NCBI GenBank assembly: GCA_035934555.1
Contig: DASYXT010000118.1
Coordinates: 124,001-188,000 of the forward strand
DNA length: 64,000 bases
From: DASYXT01 sp035934555
Lineage (GTDB): Bacteria > Verrucomicrobiota > Verrucomicrobiia > Limisphaerales > UBA8199
Direction: 5' to 3'
Of this stretch, positions 59,782 through 64,000 are shown piece by piece. The number at the start of each line of letters is the position of its first letter. Position 1 is the first letter of the stretch. The translations under genes were made by a program, and so were the position numbers. Below the pieces are notes generated by a model. It did no database searches. It saw only the letters and a list, made by a program, of their open reading frames with translations, and was not told where the DNA came from.

Positions 59782-61149
59782 CACGCTCCCCGCTGGACGC
59801 TCTACGCTCCTGCGCTTTAGGCTCTGACGTGCGGCCATAAACTCCAGAGTGTGCCTCGCCATGTCGGCGGCCACCTGCGCCACTGGCTGGGTGGCATCGA
59901 GGATGCGGCCGTTAGGAAGCTTCGCCACGACGTCCCGATACGCTTTTACCTGCCGGGACGCTTCTACCGGCGACACTTCCTGTTTCCTGGCTTGCAACAC
60001 GTCTGCCGGAGCGTCCAGGAGAAAAACCAGGTCCGGCTTCGGCACCAGGGCAAGACCGGCACGCAGAATCCAGGCCGGGAGTTTGAGGCGAAAGCGGCGC
60101 TGGTCCACCAGGAAGTCATAATAGTAACGATCGATGAGCACCAGGCCGCCGTGAAAGAGCGCCGGCCGTACTTGCAGCGGCCACCCCAAAACAAATTCCA
60201 ACCAATGCCCGCCGAAGTACATCAGGGAAGCCAAAGGGTTGCGTGGCGGTTTGCCGTGCGGGTCGATCACCGGCGTGCCGCGCGCTTTCCGCCGCTTCCG
60301 GAAAAACACCACCGGTTTCCAGTGAATTTCCAGCCCCTTTCCCGGAGGAAACGTAGGCCGTAGAAGGTCAACAAACGCGCCGGCCACGGTGGATTTGCCG
60401 CTGCCATCTGCCCCCAGCAGCGCGACGCTCAGCCCACTCGGTCGCTGCCACCGGCGCGCCAGCCGAAACAAGTCGCCTCCCAGCCGCCGCATAGTCGAGC
60501 ACGGCCGAAATAGCAGGCCGCGCCAGACCAGTGCGCGCCGCAACGCGGGCGTCAGACGCGCTACTGCGTCCCACCGTTCGGCGATACAACCTGCAATGAC
60601 TTTCTGCGCCAGGGTCGCCCCAAACACACGAGCGAGCCTGTCGTGAGATTCGTTCGGACAAGCCTGGAACTTTTCCCGGATGGCCGTCTGGTAGGCTTCC
60701 TTGACGCGTCCATGTTGCAGCAGCCGGCCTAGCAGCAAAGAAATCGCCTCGTCCGCCGGGTGGGGCACGGCAAACAGCCCGCGCTCAACGCGGACGGCCA
60801 GCAACTCGCCCGGGTCCAGCGTCGCAAAGCCGCGCCAGGGTAAGCCTGAAAAGAGGTCGAACTGGATTTGCGCCAGCGTCTCGGGCTGGAACAGGTTTAG
60901 CACCAGCGAAGCGAACGCGGCGCGGTTGTGGAGCACAAACCCGCACTGGCGTGCCGCTGCCAGTAGCAATTGCTCGGCCCGTTCCATCTGTTTCGCCTCG
61001 ACCAACACGTCGATGTCGTTGCCGGTTTCTTCAGGAAGTTTTTCGTAATTGCGTAACACCAGGAAAGGCACTTTGGCGCTGTTCCAGGCCTGAAAAACTT
61101 CCCGGACGAACTCAGGGATTTTCAAGGTGGGTTTCACGACCGCACCCAC
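59773..61149 (-). CDS. Fusion of nucleotidyltransferase-like and thymidylate kinase-like domains
   Basis: A 458-residue soluble protein. The N-terminal part (about 1-200) carries GNDIDVLVEA (nucleotidyltransferase-like Asp pair). The C-terminal part (about 240-440) is a P-loop kinase: Walker A GADGSGKST, the LVLIDRYYYDFLVD lid segment and LDAPADVLQARK. The same fusion type is found in polysaccharide loci of several phyla. Function is unknown; the substrate is probably a small phosphorylated sugar or nucleotide. It overlaps the next upstream gene by 16 bp. Confidence 0.75.
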   Translation of the reverse strand: MGAVVKPTLKIPEFVREVFQAWNSAKVPFLVLRNYEKLPEETGNDIDVLVEAKQMERAEQLLLAAARQCGFVLHNRAAFASLVLNLFQPETLAQIQFDLFSGLPWRGFATLDPGELLAVRVERGLFAVPHPADEAISLLLGRLLQHGRVKEAYQTAIREKFQACPNESHDRLARVFGATLAQKVIAGCIAERWDAVARLTPALRRALVWRGLLFRPCSTMRRLGGDLFRLARRWQRPSGLSVALLGADGSGKSTVAGAFVDLLRPTFPPGKGLEIHWKPVVFFRKRRKARGTPVIDPHGKPPRNPLASLMYFGGHWLEFVLGWPLQVRPALFHGGLVLIDRYYYDFLVDQRRFRLKLPAWILRAGLALVPKPDLVFLLDAPADVLQARKQEVSPVEASRQVKAYRDVVAKLPNGRILDATQPVAQVAADMARHTLEFMAARQSLKRRSVERPAGSVLK

Positions 61150-62321
61150 TGCGGGGCGAGCAGGCTCAGCAACTCCGCGATGCGGGGTGAGCCCTCGGCG
61201 GGGCGCAGCACGTCGCGGCAGTGCAACAGGTAAGCCAAAAGCAGCTCGGGTTCATGCCCAACGATGCCGGCGGCCTGCGCGTAGTCACCAAACGCATTGG
61301 AAGCGAGGAACTCGTGTGCCGTTTCGGCCAGCGCCGCGGCCGATTCACGCCGGACCAGGATCGCCGGCTGCAGCAGATAATGGAACCAATCCCACGCGGG
61401 CGGCCCGCTGCGTTCGCCGCGTTCCCAGTCCAGCGCCGTCCACGAGCCGTCGAGGGTGGACACTTTCAGGTTCCAGGGCGCCAGGTCGCCATGGAACAAC
61501 GGCGCTTGAACCGTCAAAGAAGCCAGCCGCGTTTCCAAAGCCGCAAACAAAGCGTCGCGGCGGCCTGCCACAGCTAATCGTTTCCAGGCCGGGATTTCAC
61601 CCATCGTGCATCGAACGCCGCTCTTGAGCCAGGCCTGTAGTAACGCGACCACCCCCGGCGCTTGCCCCGGGCCTGGTGATTCGCCCTCAATGAACTCCAT
61701 CGCGAAAGCGCGCAGCGGCGGGTCCTCGAATTTTCCCAGGAACCTGGGCAGACCTTGCACTTGCAAACCGTTGGTTTCTAGAAAATCCGCCTCGTGCTCA
61801 ATTAATGTCCCTGCCAGTGCATCCGCGCCGGCTTTGACCACCACCAGGGGTGCCCCATTGGCGTCCAGCAGCAGCAATAGGAATCGCCGGCCGGGCGCGT
61901 GCGGGTTGCCCGCCAATAAGGCGAATGGAACCGATGAGGCGGGTTCCCTCGAACGCCGCCGGGCCGTGCCAGGCTCAGGCCGCTTGGGTTTGGCCGCGCG
62001 GCTATGGCTTGTGGCGTCGGCCGCCTGAGCCTGGAGGAATTGCACAAAACGCTGACTCGAATCGAGCCGCACCCAAACGCGTTCCGCCCCACCCGATAAC
62101 CCGAGGCGCACGGCCTGCCCCCAGACAAACCGGGCCAGGCGTGCCAGTGCGGTTTGCGCCGGGTACAGGCTCAGCGCAACCTGGGCCGACACACCTCGGG
62201 GCATAACCAACAGCGGCTGGCCGGCCTTCTTGAATACCAGGAACTCCCGGCTTTCGGGACCTGCCGGCCCTGACAGCAGGCCGCCAAAAAGGTCCGTCCA
62301 TTCTACAACCCGGTCGGGCAT
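61134..62321 (-). CDS. Aminoglycoside phosphotransferase-like kinase
   Basis: About 395 residues from Met38 (62321); the frame is open further upstream. The C-terminal half has the choline/APH kinase features: LFHGDLAPWNLKV (Brenner-like HGDLxxxN), TALDWERGERSGPPAWDWFHYLL (DWE for DFD). The N-terminal half is unfamiliar. Position beside the deacetylase and kinase genes suggests sugar phosphorylation in polysaccharide synthesis, not drug resistance. Confidence 0.72.
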   Translation of the reverse strand: MPDRVVEWTDLFGGLLSGPAGPESREFLVFKKAGQPLLVMPRGVSAQVALSLYPAQTALARLARFVWGQAVRLGLSGGAERVWVRLDSSQRFVQFLQAQAADATSHSRAAKPKRPEPGTARRRSREPASSVPFALLAGNPHAPGRRFLLLLLDANGAPLVVVKAGADALAGTLIEHEADFLETNGLQVQGLPRFLGKFEDPPLRAFAMEFIEGESPGPGQAPGVVALLQAWLKSGVRCTMGEIPAWKRLAVAGRRDALFAALETRLASLTVQAPLFHGDLAPWNLKVSTLDGSWTALDWERGERSGPPAWDWFHYLLQPAILVRRESAAALAETAHEFLASNAFGDYAQAAGIVGHEPELLLAYLLHCRDVLRPAEGSPRIAELLSLLAPQWVRS

Positions 62322-62432
62322 GAATTCGCGCCCACACAATCCGAACTCAAGCCGCCAAAGTCCAGCCGCGAATAGGCAAGACCGTGTTCCGGGGTGCCCC
62401 GGTGCCGGAAACCAAAGAGGGGAACTGCGCAC

Positions 62433-62607
62433 GGGGCGGGGTGTGGCGCGGGGGAGAAGTTTGCACGTGCGCCTCTCGTGCCGCGCTGAGTCCTTGAAAA
62501 TACATCACGGTCATCCCGTCAGACGCGCGCCACCCGGCGCACGTCATAAACAATTGCAACTACACCCCAGAAAATGAAGGGCAAACCGAGTTCCGAACTC
62601 CGTAAGT
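62433..62607. other. Intergenic region
   Basis: No gene is supported. A 27-codon ATG frame begins at 62574 but has no match in style and ends at 62657. The start region of the RHS gene is somewhere downstream. Confidence 0.4.
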
Positions 62608-64000
62608 TTGGACACCCGAGTGGGGAATCAAAACCGCAACATCCAGCCAAACAATAACAACGATGCACTCTCCCGCCGCTTTTCCTGGTCGGTCGGATTG
62701 GCTACAGCCTGGCGAGGCTTCTCCCTCTCCCCTTCGGAAGGGGAGAAGGGCCGGGGTGAGGGGCCCTTTTGTGGTCCGTGGATCGCACAACGGCTTACCT
62801 GGCAAACCGTCTACCGCGACGCCACTAGCTCGGTCACCAGCTCCAGCCAGACCGTCTTTGCCGGCGGCGGCTGCCGCTACATCACCAACACCGCCCCCGA
62901 TGGCTCGTTCACCGTCGCCAAGTACCTCAACGGCCGTCTTACCTCCCTAACTCGCAAAGACTCCGCCAACAATCAGCTCTCCTCCACCACCTACGGCTTC
63001 GACCCCCATGGCCGCCAAAACACCGCCACCGACGCACGGAACGGCGCCACGGTTTCGGCCTTCAACAACGCCGATCTGGTCGCCTCGGTCACCACCCCCA
63101 GCCCGGGCACGCCGGGCGGAGCCCCGCAGGTGACGAGCACCTGCTACAATAAAATGCTCCAGGCCACCAACGTCGTCAACCCCGACGCCACAACGGTCAC
63201 CACAGAATATTGGCTCACCGGCGAGGTCAAACGCAACTACGGTGCCCGCACTTATCCCGTCGGCTACGGCTACGATTACGCCGGCAGAATCAGCACCATG
63301 ACCAACTGGTCCAATTTCGGCACCGGCGCGGGCGCCCGCGTCACCACCTGGAACTACGATCCCTACCGCGGCCTGCTCACCAACAAGACCTACGCCGATG
63401 GCCAGGGTCCCGCGTACCATTACACCCCCGCCGGCCGGCTCTGGCACCGCACCTGGGCCCGTGGGATTCTCACCACATACGGTTACGACACCGCCGGTGG
63501 CCTCTCCACCATCGATTACTCCGATTCCACACCGGGCGTCAGCTATGCCTACGACCGGCTTGGCCGCCTCTCGACCACCGTGATGAACGGCACCACCACG
63601 ACGTTCGCCTACAACCTCGCCGGCCAGGTGCTCTCCGAATCGTATTCGGGCGGGACGCTCTCCGGTCTCTCCGTCACCAACGGCTACGACGCCTACATGC
63701 GCCGCACGACTTTGGCCGCGCTCAACTCCGGCTCGCCGCTTCTCCAGGACGCCTTCACCTACGACAACGCCTCCCGCCTCAAATCGGCGCAGGACGGCCC
63801 GAACGGCGCGGTGTGTTATTACCTTGCCAACTCGCCACTGGTCAGCCAGATTAGTTTTACGAACAGTGGCGCCCCACGCATGACCACGACCAGGCAGTTC
63901 GACTTCCTCAACCGCCTCACGCAGATTTCCTCAGTCCCGTCTGCCTCGTCGCCGGTCACCTTCAATTACGAATACAACGCCGCCAACCAGCGGACACGCC
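62608..64000 (+). CDS. RHS-repeat protein, 3' end beyond the window
   Basis: From about 62800 on the frame reads YD-repeats: YDYAGRIS, WNYDPYRGLLTNKTYADGQ, YHYTPAGRLWHRTW, YGYDTAGGLSTIDY, YAYDRLGRLSTT, FAYNLAGQVLSES, FTYDNASRLKSAQDG. The frame runs off the window end, so the C-terminus is unseen. It is open from 62578 but no ATG exists, only TTG 62608 and GTG 62620; the sequence before 62790 is not RHS-like and contains a hairpin (62726-62746). Either the gene begins with an odd leader or it is a 5'-truncated copy. RHS proteins are cell-surface or toxin-delivery polymorphic proteins. Confidence 0.75.
   Translation, partial: MDTRVGNQNRNIQPNNNNDALSRRFSWSVGLATAWRGFSLSPSEGEKGRGEGPFCGPWIAQRLTWQTVYRDATSSVTSSSQTVFAGGGCRYITNTAPDGSFTVAKYLNGRLTSLTRKDSANNQLSSTTYGFDPHGRQNTATDARNGATVSAFNNADLVASVTTPSPGTPGGAPQVTSTCYNKMLQATNVVNPDATTVTTEYWLTGEVKRNYGARTYPVGYGYDYAGRISTMTNWSNFGTGAGARVTTWNYDPYRGLLTNKTYADGQGPAYHYTPAGRLWHRTWARGILTTYGYDTAGGLSTIDYSDSTPGVSYAYDRLGRLSTTVMNGTTTTFAYNLAGQVLSESYSGGTLSGLSVTNGYDAYMRRTTLAALNSGSPLLQDAFTYDNASRLKSAQDGPNGAVCYYLANSPLVSQISFTNSGAPRMTTTRQFDFLNRLTQISSVPSASSPVTFNYEYNAANQRTR
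62726..62746. repeat. Dispersed hairpin repeat in the RHS 5' region
   Basis: TCTCCCCTT, loop CGG, AAGGGGAGA pair perfectly and are followed by AGGGCCGGGGTGAGGGG. This is a widespread CTCTCCCC/GGGGAGAG-type repeat; a related one is at 16534-16562. Confidence 0.75.

Noticed and set aside
61134..62321. Aminoglycoside resistance gene
   Set aside because: Only the kinase core is shared; length, N-terminal half and context fit a sugar or metabolite kinase.

Overview
The window reads as a high-GC chromosomal segment of a member of the Verrucomicrobiota, most likely a Pedosphaera/Limisphaera-like lineage (subdivision 3). This is inferred from the style of the genes, not from a marker gene. Three pseudopilin-type proteins with the FTLIELL-type N-terminus are present. 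Several secreted proteins end in the verrucomicrobial 'SxxWTxxxTNP...FFRL' type C-terminus. There are dispersed hairpin repeats of the kind common in this phylum, plus a large modular GH9 protein and other secreted polysaccharide-active proteins. No rRNA, tRNA, CRISPR array, integrase or complete transposon was seen.

Layout. 1-5.7 kb: the tail of an unknown protein, a DUF72 protein, an F420/NADP-type oxidoreductase and glutamine-dependent NAD synthetase. 5.8-16.3 kb (all minus strand): parE, a frameshifted PIN-toxin remnant, parC, then an apparent operon of a MotA/ExbB-like membrane protein, a coiled-coil protein whose only membrane helix carries an Asp (MotB/ExbD-like) and a TPR protein, followed by a sugar O-methyltransferase-type gene. 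16.3-20.7 kb: a radical SAM/SPASM protein, an SDR lacking the usual active-site Lys, inorganic pyrophosphatase, and a lipoprotein coupled to a pseudopilin. 20.9-28.3 kb: one 2462-residue secreted GH9 protein with five copies of a ~160-residue module and a C25-peptidase-like N-terminal region. 28.5-31.4 kb: recF, trpS and a GT2 glycosyltransferase. 31.6-39.4 kb: a secreted Ig/Calx-beta protein and an operon of isocitrate/isopropylmalate dehydrogenase-like, KRCGH-type lyase, LeuC-like, LeuD-like and recG genes.

39.6-46.5 kb holds three secreted proteins that look like a polysaccharide-active locus: a GxGYxYP/discoidin protein and a tandem pair built from spherulin-4, CBM9-like and Ig modules. 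46.8-52.8 kb carries an ankyrin protein, two more pseudopilins, a TacA/TacT-type toxin-antitoxin pair and two small unknown proteins. 52.9-57.4 kb is a tight MoxR / DUF58 / transglutaminase operon. 57.4-62.4 kb has a di-haem-type secreted cytochrome-like protein, a polysaccharide deacetylase, a nucleotidyltransferase/kinase fusion and an aminoglycoside-phosphotransferase-like protein; the last three look like part of a cell-surface polysaccharide locus. The window ends inside an RHS-repeat gene.

The most unusual item is the 7.1-11.8 kb operon, which combines the gene order and sequence hallmarks of an ion-driven MotAB/ExbBD unit with unfamiliar large soluble domains. Other points worth attention are a minisatellite that lengthens the RecG helicase domain, a palindromic repeat that has become part of a pseudopilin leader peptide, and the aconitase-like/lyase/dehydrogenase operon. 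All family assignments are from motif reading by eye; no database search was run.
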